A stretch of DNA of 64,000 nt. It comes from Axinella damicornis (lineage: Eukaryota; Porifera; Demospongiae; Axinellida; Axinellidae). The DNA is taken from NCBI GenBank assembly GCA_963931865.1, contig OZ007506.1:14894242-14958241 (forward strand), given 5' to 3'. The translations under genes were made by a program, and so were the position numbers. A model generated the notes under the pieces. That model made no database searches. It saw nothing but the letters and a program-made list of their open reading frames with translations, and was not told the origin of the DNA. Positions 11,201-24,506 of the stretch are shown in pieces (position 1 is the first letter of the stretch; each line of letters begins with the position of its first letter).

Positions 11201-14200
11201 TATTCACTCCTTTGCCACTCTTGCATGCGTTCTGCTGGCGGATGTGACCTTGAGAGTATCGTTTCTGCTGTGGAGTCCTTCTCCTGTCCATGTGAGGTCT
11301 TCAACTCGATCTTTCACATTGCCAGCGGCCATCTCTAAGCCCCGAGCAAGCTGCAATGCCTTCTGGTAAGTCAACTTGGGTTCGGCTAGCAGTCACTTCT
11401 GTATTGCACTATCATTGATGCCACACACGATTCTGTCACGCAGCATCACCTCCCGGCTTCGTGGGCGAGATGAGGTTACGCAGGACCTTGTACGCAGAAG
11501 GTCCAATCACTGTCAGCAGTACAGCACGTTTCTTCCCTGCTGCAGTGATCCCGTTGGCCACGAAGTAGTGACCCAGCCGCTCCTCATACTGCGGCCACTC
11601 TTCTTTCGCACTGTCAAATTCCTCGATGTTCCTAACCATCACTGCCATCATGAGGTAAGTTCAAAATCCCGCACTCGTCGCCAACTATGTGGTATCGTTC
11701 CACTTGCAATAATAGCTCTGACTTGAGTTCATCATACCAGACATAAAACTCTGAATATCGATAATTCACATACACTTTTTTTTATATATTCCAACAAATA
11801 CGTAATTATGTTCCAGAACTGAACACGAGACATGATCACTGAGCATGCGCAGATACACAGTGACAATACATGCATACACATTGGACAACACTACAGCCAC
11901 CATATGTTTTGGTTACAAAGTGCAAAGTGATGGGTGTTTCTCAGCATTAAGTTTAGTGGTAGTCTGACTATAATATTATAAACTGATTGTGGCTTGTTGT
12001 CTAATAGTGAACTTTTCTCCTGTATAGGAAGTCGCTTCTCACGGAGGGCCTCAAGTTTCTTATGAATGTGTTCCATCTCTTCCCACCTATTGACGAAGTC
12101 CGGTAGGTCTCCATAACATCCTGATTACAGAAATTGTGCAGTATAATCAAATACTCTTGTCATGTGACCAGAGCCAAGGCCAAAGCCAAGGCCCTACATC
12201 TGGAAGCCTTGCATGTGAGTGAGCTCATAATGGAGGAGTTGGTCAACTCACTTCAACTGCAGGAAGAAGTTGGTTAGTTAAAAGTGGAACGATGTTTTAA
12301 GGGATATTCATTATGATGTTTGTTGTGTTGCCTTGGATCCGTATATGTAGGTTTTAACGAAGGAGACACCATTTCACCTGAGGAGGTTGTGCCTGAGTTG
12401 CCCAAGCTAGAAGGTGATCTCCATGACAGTTTGGAAAGTGAAGATCTATTTCGACCTTTGTCGGACATGGAGAGGGATTTGGACAAGACATCCAGGTTGC
12501 AAGTTTTGCTGCGGTTATTGCAACTGGCTTGTGCAATGGTAAGACATTTAGTGACCATTCTTTCCAAAAAGCAGGAGGGAATATCCGGAGACAAGAGACC
12601 CTCCAGTTAGAAACCCTTTATGCATGGATAGTTAGACTCTGTGCATTGGATGCAGTACTCATGCAAGTGTAGTATACAGCCCTGAAAAAGCAGGTTGCAT
12701 GGTCTTGCACAGGAAAAACTACCTGTGAATACGGGACCAGACGGGCATTTTCATCGTCAAAGGCGTTCCGTGATCGTACCGTATGCCTGCCGTTTGAGAC
12801 CGTTCGACTCCGTGGTGGGAACCATCTAGTTTTGGTTATTTCCTGCGTAGACCACACCTACGGGCACTCCTCTAAGCAACAATGGCGAAAAAGCTGTGCA
12901 TGAGTCCGTCTTCAAGTGTTCCCACCACGGACTCAAAACGGCAAGCAATCGCGGAGTAATTTTGACGATGACGGTGCCCGTCCAGTCCCGTATTACCAGG
13001 TAGTTTTCCCTGTGTTGTTGAGCACTCAAGTAGCACATTGCTACCACACTTTAAGGAAGCCCCAGACAACCTGTAACAGCCCTTTCCCTAGCTTGCTTGA
13101 ACACATATTGACTGATGGCCACAGCTCTGAGTATGTATGATAGCCAATTTGTTTGGGAATTCTATGTATACTAGTCCAGCTTGTAATGTATTATGTTGTG
13201 GCATAATATTCAATTATAGATTCAAAACGGAGACAACATTTCTTTTGTGTATGCCAGCATCCTACCCAAGCTTTTCCAGGAATCTCCCCTCGACATACCA
13301 GTGAGATTCAATAAAGAAAAGCTGAGCAAGTACGTAAGTTTGTTGGGTTTGTACTGTGACTTGTAGGGATAACTGTCAATTCTAATTGAGCACCGTATTT
13401 TGTGATTAATTTGGCTGTACTTTAGGGTGGGTAGTGAACAATAACGGTGTAGCTAAAATTGTATGGCCATTTCTAATGCGCATGGGAAGCTCGATACTTG
13501 TACGTACATATGTACTGCAATGAATGGATAGTGTTCAGAAGTCTCCTATACGTTGCCCTGCCTGCATGCATCTGACAGACGCGGGGAGCAATGTGCATAC
13601 ATTTCCTGCTGGCAGGCAACCATTCTTCTGAGCCCGTCAGCCTGTTGTCTTACTATGCTCTCTCTGTTCTTCAGCGGCATTTCCGCAGTGCCTCTGTTCT
13701 TCTTAGCCACCTAATAGTGTCTCTGTACATGCGTTCTTCTTAGCCACCTAATAGTGTCTCTGTACATGCGTTCTTCTTAGCCACCTAATAGTGTCTCTGT
13801 ACATGCGTTCTTCTTAGCCACCTAATAGTGTCTCTATACATGCGTTCTTCTTAGCCACCTAATAGTGTCTCTATACATGCGTTCTTCTTAGCCACCTAAT
13901 AGTGTCTCTGTACATGCGTTCTTCTTAGCCACCTAATAGTGTCTCTGTACATGCGTTCTTCTTGGCCACCTAATAGTGCCTCCTTTAACCCACAGCACTT
14001 CCAGAGATCATTTTCAGCCTCTAGAGTGCTTTGACGTACCCTAATTTCAGTACCCTTGTCCTGTTCAGCTCAAAATGCTCCCAGAATTAATTTCAGCCTG
14101 ATGCATAACAATAACCACACCCACCAATTTCAAACGATTAAGGCTGTCGGGAAATGCAAAGCCTGAATACCTGGAGAATACACTTGAAATGGAGGTCCTA

Positions 14201-17200
14201 CAAGGTGGCAGGGCTTGCCTAAACCAGTGCCAACCAAGCAATTTCTACAGCCGAGCCTATGCTGTTTGCATCTACCCACCTTCCCCTGTCCCACCCTCCT
14301 CCGAAATACATTACCAAAAGTGACACGACATCATATGAAGTCATTGAGCTGGAAAGGGTTAAGCTCTGACCTAGCCTCATTCCCACTCGGTCACTGATTA
14401 ATTCGTACACTCCCTGTTCACTCATCTGTACTGGAGTTGCTGCTTTGGCGGTACTGTAAATCTAATGAGATCCATCACTCCAAAGTACATGCATAGTTGG
14501 ATTGAATTTGTTTTGCCTTCATGTGTGCACACTCAGGTTCTTTGGGGAGGAACCTCCCCCTCCTCCTGGTGGCATACCTTGGAAAGTGGACAAGAAAAAG
14601 GTGTGAAATCAATTTCATTTACTGGAGGCCGGTGGATCTTGAGTTCTGTTTGCTCCCTTAGCTGGCACTGCAGTTGTTGGACCTCTCAATTCTCTCTGTT
14701 GAATCTGATGTTACAACTCCATTCCAACTGTGTGGGATCGTGGTTCCCAAACTGGTATGCTAGTATAGATATCACAGGAAAAAACTACCTGTAAATACTG
14801 GACAAGAATGGCACCGTCATCGTCAAAGTTGCTCCGTGATCACACCGTCTGCTCGCCCGTTCGCGTTCGTAGTGAGACTACTTCACTTTTAATTGGAATA
14901 TTACGTTATCTCCTGCATAGACCACACCTATGGGCACACCTCTAGACTGGAGAATTGCTGAGAAGACCGAATATGAATGTTCAAGTTGTCTCTCCACGGA
15001 CTCGAACGGGTGGGAAGACGGTGTTGACACAGATGTTTACGGTGGCCGTCCAGTCCTGTATCTACAGTTAGTGTTTCCTGTGTATGTCAATGGGTGAGAA
15101 GTAGTACGTTGTATTTCCGCAGGTGAAGAATTTGGAGGGGAGGCATCTCCCGGATGAGGAGAAAATGGCACTCACCATTGACATCCTGCAAATTACACAG
15201 GGTACATAACTTACCCGAGGCCTTTGTAGCTAAACTAGAACTTTTGAAGCATTTCACTCTGTTAATGATATAGCACTGTATTTGCTGTTATGTACATATA
15301 TTACCTCTGCTATGTAGAGACTCTTGAAGCTGGTCACAGCATCGACGAATTAATCTCACATGGAATTGACTTGCTTTCCAATCTGCTTCCAGTCACCTCA
15401 AGCGGAGATGAGCTCAAGTGAGCTTGATTGTCTGTACGTGTTTGCATGATATTGTGATCTAAGAAACCAGAATGATATGCTGAAGAGGTGGGCCAATGCT
15501 TACTCAGCATCTGTGATTCAGAACTAAGATATACGTACGTACGTAGGTGCTACCAGTATTGCCAGTGCAGTTCTATACTCTGTGGGTGTTACAGCTCAGT
15601 TAGATTTTACTGACAGTCTTTTTGTCACTTGCTTCAGGCAGTTTATCACTCAAATGGCAAGGCAGCTTGCCACTGCCAACTACAGCTCCCTGCTCTTTCT
15701 TGTCAAGGTTAGTTGTGTCATGTTCTTGCTTGTGGGTTAATAGCAATTTGGTCCAAGTCTCCAATGAAACAATGCATGGTACGTACATCCCTCAGAAGAA
15801 AAATATCTAAACAGTAAATTCATGGCATAACTTGCGGCATGCAAAACAATCCGACAGTATATGTATATATATACTGTAACAGTTCAGCTGTTGTGGAACA
15901 CTACCATGCAGGGATGTACTATCCAACTCTTGCCTTATATAGAAGAGCTGGCTCTGTAGCATGGCTGTTACATATAACTGGTGATTAGATTGATGGTGAT
16001 AATATTATATGTTGTCTTCTCTGGCAGAGTTCCTGCCAGTTTATGAAAGCTAGCTTCCCTGAAGAAGTGGAGGATATTCAAAGCCTCTTCCGGACACTGA
16101 TCTTCAGAGGGAAAAGAGATGTACGTAAGCGTGCACTTCAGGAATGATCATTGATACGCTGTGCACTCGTTGATGTATATAGAGAGTGTGGACAGATAGC
16201 TAGCAGAACCAGTGTAAGATTATCCTAGCAAAGATAATTGTTGATTAATGCCAAGTGTTCTGGACAGAATGGTGGGGAGTTCGAGTCCCATCATTGTGTT
16301 TCTAGCAAGCTGATGAAGTGTGAAATCTACAATTACATTCAACTCCTGATGGCTGCAATTGAAGAAAGGTTTTTTTGCTCTGTAGTGTATGCTACTGAGA
16401 CAAAGATATGTCTAAACAACCACGTGCTCATGCAGTTAAGCTTTAACCCTTACTCACTTCATTTTGCCCAAGCACACAGCTGAAATGTCCAGCAGACTTG
16501 TGCGTAGGCCTACATGACTGGAGAAGATTTCTGAGTTTAGTTGTCCCTCCCACAGTACGCCAACACCTTGAATTACAGCACTGGCTGCGATTCAGAAATC
16601 TTTCCGTCGCTGGTCTGGGTTTCCGTTTACAAAGTCGTCTCTCGAAGTCCTAAATGCAGCTGTGGAAGGCTTAAACAAACTCCGGAAAATCCATAAGTGA
16701 AGCTGCACCGTTTTTCGAAGACTGAGGTACGTACGCTCTTCAGCAGAAGCATTCCTCATCTTCCGGAAGAAACCTTCTGATTCTCCGAAGATGCCTTCCA
16801 GTTTTCAGAAGAAGCCTTCTGATTTGCAGCAAAGCTGCGCTGTGAGCACATATCGGAGAAGCGTTCTGAATCTCGACATCAATATTGAAGACTCTTACCG
16901 TACATTCAATTCGTTCTGTTGTCATTTCTGATTTGTTTGGTAGTTGGACTGATAAATAAAAATACGCCAGTTTATCAACTCAGAATATTGCCACACAAAT
17001 TGTACAAGGATAGTGTTCTTTATTTTCAGGGCTATAAGTGGCAGTGTTTAAACATCAGTTCATGTTTTCACATTCCTTTAGGAAATCCGATGTGTGTTTC
17101 GCATATGCAAAGAGGAGCTAAAGGAGAAACGTTACACTCCACTCCGCCAGTTCATTTATGGATACTCAAATGGCTCACTCTCACACAGACAGCTGCTGGC

Positions 17201-20200
17201 TCTGTGTGAAGTGAGTCTCTCCATGGATGTGTTTATTTAGCGGAAAGATTTAATACATTTATCATTTGAATGAAAAAAAAAAAATTGCTCATATGTTTCT
17301 TTAGTGTACACAGATATGTAGGTAGGTGTACTGTAGATTATTTTTGCATGCTGCTTTGTTCCCACTTCATCATGATACATAGCTTCTGATAACAGCAATG
17401 GATGTAGAGAAGCCACAGCGGTCAGTGAGGGAGTTCTCAAGCAACGTTGACGAGGAGGATGAAAAGATATTGCAACAGAAGAGGGAGCAGGAGGTTGCTG
17501 TCGTAACAAAGTTGACTGCACCATGTCTACATGACCTTGAAACTGCTCTGAAGGAAAAAAGGTACGCTGTTAATTTTGTTGAATGATTTGTTGCTGTCCC
17601 TCGAGTCTCGATATCAAGAATGCATGGAGCTTCAGAATGATGATGAAGCAAATGCAGAGATATTAGTATGTCTTTTCATTTGCTTTAACTCAGATTCAAG
17701 AAAGATGTCTGGGAGAGTATCTCAACACAGTTATCGCAGATAGCACTTTTCAGGTATGTCGTTGAAGGCCTCATGTACTAGTCAGTGACAATGTAGTTAA
17801 TATTCCCAAACAAACTTCTACCATGCAGAACTCTTTTCCAGAGTGAACTTGCAACATTTGGGGATTTCTCTAAGGACAAGCTTCTGGATACCTTCAAGAG
17901 GTTGTCTTTATTAGCCTGCAATTAGCCTACCATGTGTACCATGTTTATGTGAACCTTACGGGATGAAGGCACTCCATTTGTTCCATACCAGTCCTGTCTG
18001 TTGAACTGTACGTATATTTTTTAATGGTTATAGTGCATGGTTTAGAAGATGATGCCATCCTTCAGAACAATAATATTATTCGGACTTGCTTTTGTGGGGC
18101 AGCTTTGCCGTAAACCGGAAGGCTTTTTCCGAGAATTGGAAGATTTCTTTTCAAAGAAGCTGAAGGCTTCTTGTGAAGAGCGCTACTTACCACTTTACAT
18201 GTGGGTAATTCGCCTGTGATTGACACACTTGCGCACAAACTCTCTCCCTACTGCAATCACCTGTCTGCCACACAGCAAGTTTCCTCAGGAGGTTTTAAGC
18301 AGTGAGAATATGATGCACCTTCTCGCAATGTGTGCAACCAGGATTGAGCATGTGCAGGTCAGCTTTAGAATGGGAGATTTATTCCTGTTTCATTAATTGA
18401 CCTATTGATCTACGTACATATTTCCGGTAAAATATCTTTCACTCTATAGACCCCGAGATTCAACTCCTTGAAAGCCACACTTTCTGGATTCCTACAACAC
18501 TTTCTGACGCTGGAGATTCCTGCCCAGAGAATCATTAAGCCTCGAAGTTGTGAGAATGCGAGTGAAAGTGAGGTGATTGATACCCTGGAGGCCAGGGTGA
18601 AGGAGTTAGACTGTTTTCTGGATGCTATTCCTCGAAATTCTGAAGACAAAAGCAAGCTGATCGAATGCGGATATAACAGTTCCCTATGGGAGGAAGTAAG
18701 TTATCTGTATTTGACATCTGCAATTATGGATTATTATGTCCAAGAATGAGTAATGAATGTTTGTACATCTCCACTAGAAACTTTCCCTGACGGTTAATAC
18801 GGATGGTTCGCATAGTCTGGATGAGAATATGCGACAAGCCCTGCTGGCATGCTACACAGAGTTTGGTGACATACTCAAGCAATTGGCAATCACTCATGTG
18901 AGCACAATGTTTGTTATGAGTCTGTTAACCCTTTACCAACCAATGACGCATAGACCTATATGCGTGGCACATCCGGCAATGTTCTTGGGACTTACGTTCT
19001 GCATGAGCAGAAAGGGTGGGACAGTGGGAGGTGGGTGGGTGCACCCAAAGGATGCAAACAACATGGCCGCGTCTGGGCTTAGCCATGTTTAGCCCCTGGT
19101 TGGAACCAGGTGGGCCATTTATTGGGATTTAAGTGTAAATGGGCCTAGAAAACAGTGCTCTCACCTTGTAGAGCCTCGGATTCCAGTGTTCAAGGCTGAT
19201 TTTTCTGCTAGAGCAAGTTACCATTGCCCGAGTATCTTGATCGCATACTCATTAATGATTGGGTGTGGTTAGAACCACGAATGTAGATAGCATGGCTGTG
19301 TGCAGTGCTGTGTGCATAAGAAAGAGCATTTGAATGTCTTCACTAGTACGTATGTTTGCTTTACTAGTTGTCGGTGGATGGGGAGATGGTGAAGTCATCT
19401 GACCTCTTTAGTGATGAGCTTTCCCTTGCTGAGATGAAGGTACATTTATATGGTGGATGGATGTTACCGTAAGCAACAATTTAGGGTGCCCAGAGAGTGA
19501 GGAATTACCCATGGAAGCTCAGAGTTAGCCTCCTTCCCAGGCCCTGCCCAGCATTCCATCGCTTGCAGTACGATTAAGCAGGAGCTATATTCGTGCTGCA
19601 AGCGACAAAAAGCCGGGTGTGGGCCTGGGAATGAGGCTAGCTCAGAGTAATATCAGACCTCCTGAACATTAGTCAGACATTCTTACCACCAAGCCACTCG
19701 TAGAATTTCAGCTGAGGCCTCTGGGCAATGCTGCTTATATAATTGCTCTGCCCAGGAGTCGTAGTGGCTTAGTGAGGAGACCATCTAGACTAGCATCCCT
19801 CACTCCCTTAGTATCCCTGTTAAAGTGTGTTTTGTGGAACTCTTGGCAAGGTATTGAGCTGCATCCCCCTCTCTCAGGGTCGTAGAGCCATTGCAGTGAG
19901 AGCAATAGACCAGAGATTGGGAAGAACTGGGGAAGGTCACTTTTATGAGAAGAAGGTAAATTGAGACTGCATTTGCATGAACAGACATGACTATGATACT
20001 GGAAGTGAGCATCTGGTGGTACAGACGTTAGGAAAGTGACTTGGATCTTAATCGTACAGTCACATCACGTTTGTACATATGTACACTGTACAGGAGCACA
20101 ATGTTAAGTGTTCTGACATAGAAACATTAAGTGCGCTGCCGGATTCGATTATCCATAACTTCCATGTACGGATGTTGCTGAGTTGGCTCCATGACATCAA

Positions 20201-23200
20201 GTTGAATTTTGCAAGTGAACAGTATGCCACTTCGATTACAAAATGGTGTGAGCTGTACATATCTCTGATCCCAGGCCTAGGAAGAAGGTAGAAAGGCCCG
20301 TATACGTAGGAGAACTGGTAGTAGTGATTTACTTGAATGGCTTCATGCTGTGCACTGCCTGAAGTCCACTTCAGAAATTGTCAATGCATTAGCTACTATC
20401 AAAATGTACACAGAGTGATGTGATGTGTCAAGGTGCACTCTTCATAGCGTGATGTCAAGCATAGTGTGATGTCAAGCATAGCGTGATGTCAAGGAATGTT
20501 CCAGGACGGTACGCTCTACAATTTGATTGAACTGAGTTGAATGCTCCTTCACCACCCTTGGCGGCTCATGCACTTCTGATACAATATACACGTGTCATGC
20601 AAGAAGAACGAGACATTTTTTCTGCACTGAATTTTATTGCTTGTCATACGTATTTGCTTGTATCTATTTCTGTCACGCACTTTCATGATCGGCCACTGTG
20701 TTTCAGGTGACTCTATTGGCCAAAGAAGATGAGATTGAAGCAGATTTTGAGAAACAGGTCAGACACGGTGCATGGCCTTGATCTAAACAAGTGAACACAT
20801 TGTTTACATGAACGTTAATCCAGCAGGGCTGAGCTGTTGTCCACATGCTCATCTGGTGCCCATATATTCTGTCGTCATTCAATAGTCAGTCATACAATGA
20901 CTTCATACCACCCCTACCTCAAGCTTAACGATATTTCCGACCAATATATTGTCTTCTTTTAAGTGGTGTATCGAGCAGCCACGTGTTACAAACCAATTGG
21001 CATGGGGTCACTTGAAGTGAGCTAAGAGTAGTCTCCACAGCATTCCCCCGAGCAGGAGTAGATCAGTAGTGGTATTGGAGAATATACCAGAACAGAAATA
21101 TCCAATTGATAGAATCTGAAACATTGGTGTATGTTATCTTATGGACTTCTCCCTCTAATCTGCAGGCAAAAACCCCAGTGAAGCCCAAGACCTTTACTGC
21201 AACAGTTAACACCAAGTTTTTTGACTGTGCAAGGTAAACTTGGCATAATTTATATTGTGGGATCATAACCTCCCGACAATATGTCCATGGGTGAGGAAGT
21301 CAAGTGGCTACTCCAAAAGGGTGCGGGCTTATTATACGTAGCCCACTACCAATCACATGTAGTGGTGACAGGAAAGTATGAATGCCATGTCACTGACCAT
21401 GCGGTATCAAAATATGCTTTCCGAAGGCCTCCTGCTGCTCACTCATTGGAGTGTCCTCTGTTTCGTACTAGCACAACGTTGATACAGCGCTGGCATGGAA
21501 CAGGCCGATAGCAAGCTATTTTTGAGTGGTACGGCCACTGCCGAAGGCAGTGTATAGAGGTGTGTAGTGCCGATCCAATCTGCACGAAAATTTTCACAGC
21601 AGTTCACCTGTACATCAGTACAGCAGTACAGCAGTACAGCAGTACAGTGGTACAGCAGTACAGTGGTACATCAGTACAGCAGTACAGCAGTACAGTGGTA
21701 CAGCAGTACAGTGGTACAGCAGTACAGCAGTACAGTGGTACAGCAGTACAGCAGTACAGTGGTACAGCAGTACAGTAGTACACCAGTACAGTGGTATAAT
21801 GGTACACTAGTATGATGTCTGTATACCGTATAACTCTTTACCAACCATAAGAAACAGCTTAGGGAAGCAAAACCCTGTATTAAAGTATAACGCCTAGTAT
21901 TAAATTCCCCATATAAATTCTTATGGGCTTATGGGAGCTCATGACGGCTTTTGCAGTCATTGGTTGGTAAAGAGATAACAGTAAAATTGGTGGGCATTAA
22001 ATTTGGTGATTTCAGCCAAAACGCTGTATTTTTTAATTTAATTTTGGCAATTTGAACCACGAAATAAAAGATGAAACAGCTATGTACTCTGACTTGAGCC
22101 TTCTCATGGTTGATTCTGGCACCTTACGGTCTAAAAGCTGGGAGAAGTGTCTGGCAGCCTTGGGTCGGGCCGTATTCGGCGGCATACCTTCCCATCCTCG
22201 CTCTTTCAGCTAATTGTACTTCCCTCAGCTTTGAGGTGTGATCATCTTGGAGCATGTTGGGCTAGGGCCGTGGTTTGCTTTCCCCAGAGCATGCCTCACA
22301 CTCTTGTTAGCACCTTCCCGGAGAGAGAGGAATCCCCGATGTCGCGTTCTCTGGGGAGTATACAGCTGTCGTTCTTGAAATACTGGTACAGCGCCATAAT
22401 TGTATACTGTACATAGGTATGTGCGTGCGAACATTACTAATGTGCACGCACATACCCAAGTGGCCATCTGGGGTGGGGTTTATTATTGGCAGAATTTAAT
22501 TTGGCATTTTTTTCCTACACTGCCAAATTGCCAAATTAAAAACCCCGCCAAATTTTCCCGCTATACGGTATGTTCTGAGCATTTACTTTTGGTAATTTTG
22601 AATAGGTGCTGTGGGTCTCAGATCATTGGGTGCTATGCACCAACTGGTGAACATTGTGAGAAGCCTCTGGAGGTACGTATACGTACTTGCGTTTCCAAAG
22701 TTACAGTGTTAGAACATCAACTGTCAAAAAATTTGTTGTTTTTCACAACATTTAGATTGGCATGCGGCGTGACAGTGCAATTGCTTCACTCTATGATGAA
22801 TCAGGTCTGGAGATTGAGAATCTGGAGATTTTGTTTACAGAAGAAGGTACAGTAACCGTTGTTACCATGTGATATCTATGGGGACCATCTGTATCCAAGT
22901 TGTGATACATACCATTGGTACATTAAAGCTTTACCAAGTAGCCTTGTTCCCAGGCCATTCCCACCACCAGTATTTGATCACTTCCAGTATGAAATACGGC
23001 GGGGGAAGGCCTTGGAGATCTGGTCATGTGCGATGACATCAGATAGACAGAGGATAGATGCACGGGGGGCGGTGCCCAAGCGTTATAATACCTGTTTCAC
23101 ATAGATCCGTCCCTGTCATTGTGAATAACAAACAGTATCGATCGTCTGCCTTGCGAATGCTCTGACATCTAGCCATTTGACGTACAGTACAACACAGGAT

Positions 23201-24469
23201 GTCGAGATTCTTCATTGGGCACCGCCCCCTGTGTGTCTACCATGCGTCTACCTGATGGCACCGCACATGACCTGATCTCCCAGGCCTTCCACCGTCGTAT
23301 TTCATACTGGAAGCGATCAAATACTGGTGGTGGGAACGGCCTGGGAACGAGGTTATTATCAAGTGCGTGAGCAACTTAATCATCTTTATAGTTTACCCAT
23401 GACATAATTATGATTTGTATTTATGCAGGTGCTTACATCTTCAAGGCCTATAGCAATGGACATCCATACGATACCTCTCAGGTTAGATTGTGATGTAGAG
23501 TAAACGATCAATCTTTTGACAACAGGTATTACCGGATGCGCTCAAGCATTAACCTATGCCTATGGGGGTGTGACTTATTAAGGCCAGATGTTGACCCCAC
23601 TGAAGTCTGGAGTCAAAGATTCGTGCCACTCCTATGCATCACTGCAGAGCTAGCAGCTCCCAAAGCTGGTGTCCAAAATCTTTGGATGAAAGAATAAATA
23701 ATCGGATAGGAGCTAGTTATTGCATGCACATGACATGATATTAGCAAACCTCTATTATATAGGCCTTTAGTGCAAGTCCGAGCTCTGTGCCAATCTCACG
23801 CTGGCTCACCCCGTGATGCTAGTCTGTTTCTTGTCAGACGTCACTGCTGTTATTAGCAACAGCAGTATAATCTCAGCCCATGAGGCTAAAGCATCTTGTT
23901 ACTATTCTTTTCAGGTTTGGGTGTCTCTGTTCACAGCCATGCTGAAGGACCCAGCTCTAGTACCTGCAATCATAATACCCAAGTGCTATCCCAATCAGAG
24001 AACATGGGAGGCGCTGAGGAGGTACAATACAATACGGGTCTGACTTTTCAAGAGTGTATCCTCTAATGAACGGTTACCTGACAAAATATTCTAGTATTTC
24101 ATTTAGAATAGTGCTCAAGGGTAGTGAGCTGAAGTAAAGGGGGAGGCATGAGTAATGAATAATAACTCTTGAGTACCTTTTAGTGGGGGGAAGACTCAGG
24201 GATAAACGCGCCCTCCTACCCCTCTCCTCCCCCCCAAATGAAACTCTGTGCTTCTTTCGTTTTACAGGTGTGTGTCAACAGAGATGACGGGCAGCATCTT
24301 GACCTGCAGGCCTGACTTCTCGCCAGAGTGGAGGACATACTATGACCACAGGTACAAACTAGAATGTGCTTACCCAGTTAAGTACGTAGTTGTAAGCATT
24401 AACTACACAGGTTGTGTCAGAACTGTGCCTGCACTGGTTGGTAGTGGTGTCAGCACTACCATCTAGAGT

Positions 24470-24506
<37 letters not shown>

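Larger units (their letters stand above)
8500..11895 (-). mobile_element. Ty3/gypsy-type LTR retrotransposon, internally deleted, with nested hAT relic
   Basis: Two direct LTRs (8500-8685 and 11688-11895) are each bounded by TG...CA and flanked by the same 5-bp target duplication GCCAC (8495-8499 and 11896-11900). On the minus strand a primer binding site TGGCGACGAG (11674-11683) follows the 5' LTR after 4 nt and is complementary to the 3' end expected of a tRNA-Ser. A purine-rich tract (8686-8700) abuts the 3' LTR. Internal minus-strand order is gag, zinc-binding/protease, then integrase. Reverse transcriptase and RNase H are missing; a hAT-like transposon fragment lies where they should be. 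It sits in an intron of the large gene in opposite orientation and is not functional on its own. Confidence 0.9.

Noticed and set aside
18045..18195. Possible exon of the large gene (helical-looking open stretch)
   Set aside because: Matches a MITE family, and the flanking exons 17829-17900 and 18276-18357 join in phase without it.
21560..21815. Q/Y/S-rich ORFs resembling low-complexity proteins
   Set aside because: Short GTACAG repeat open in several frames; not conserved coding.
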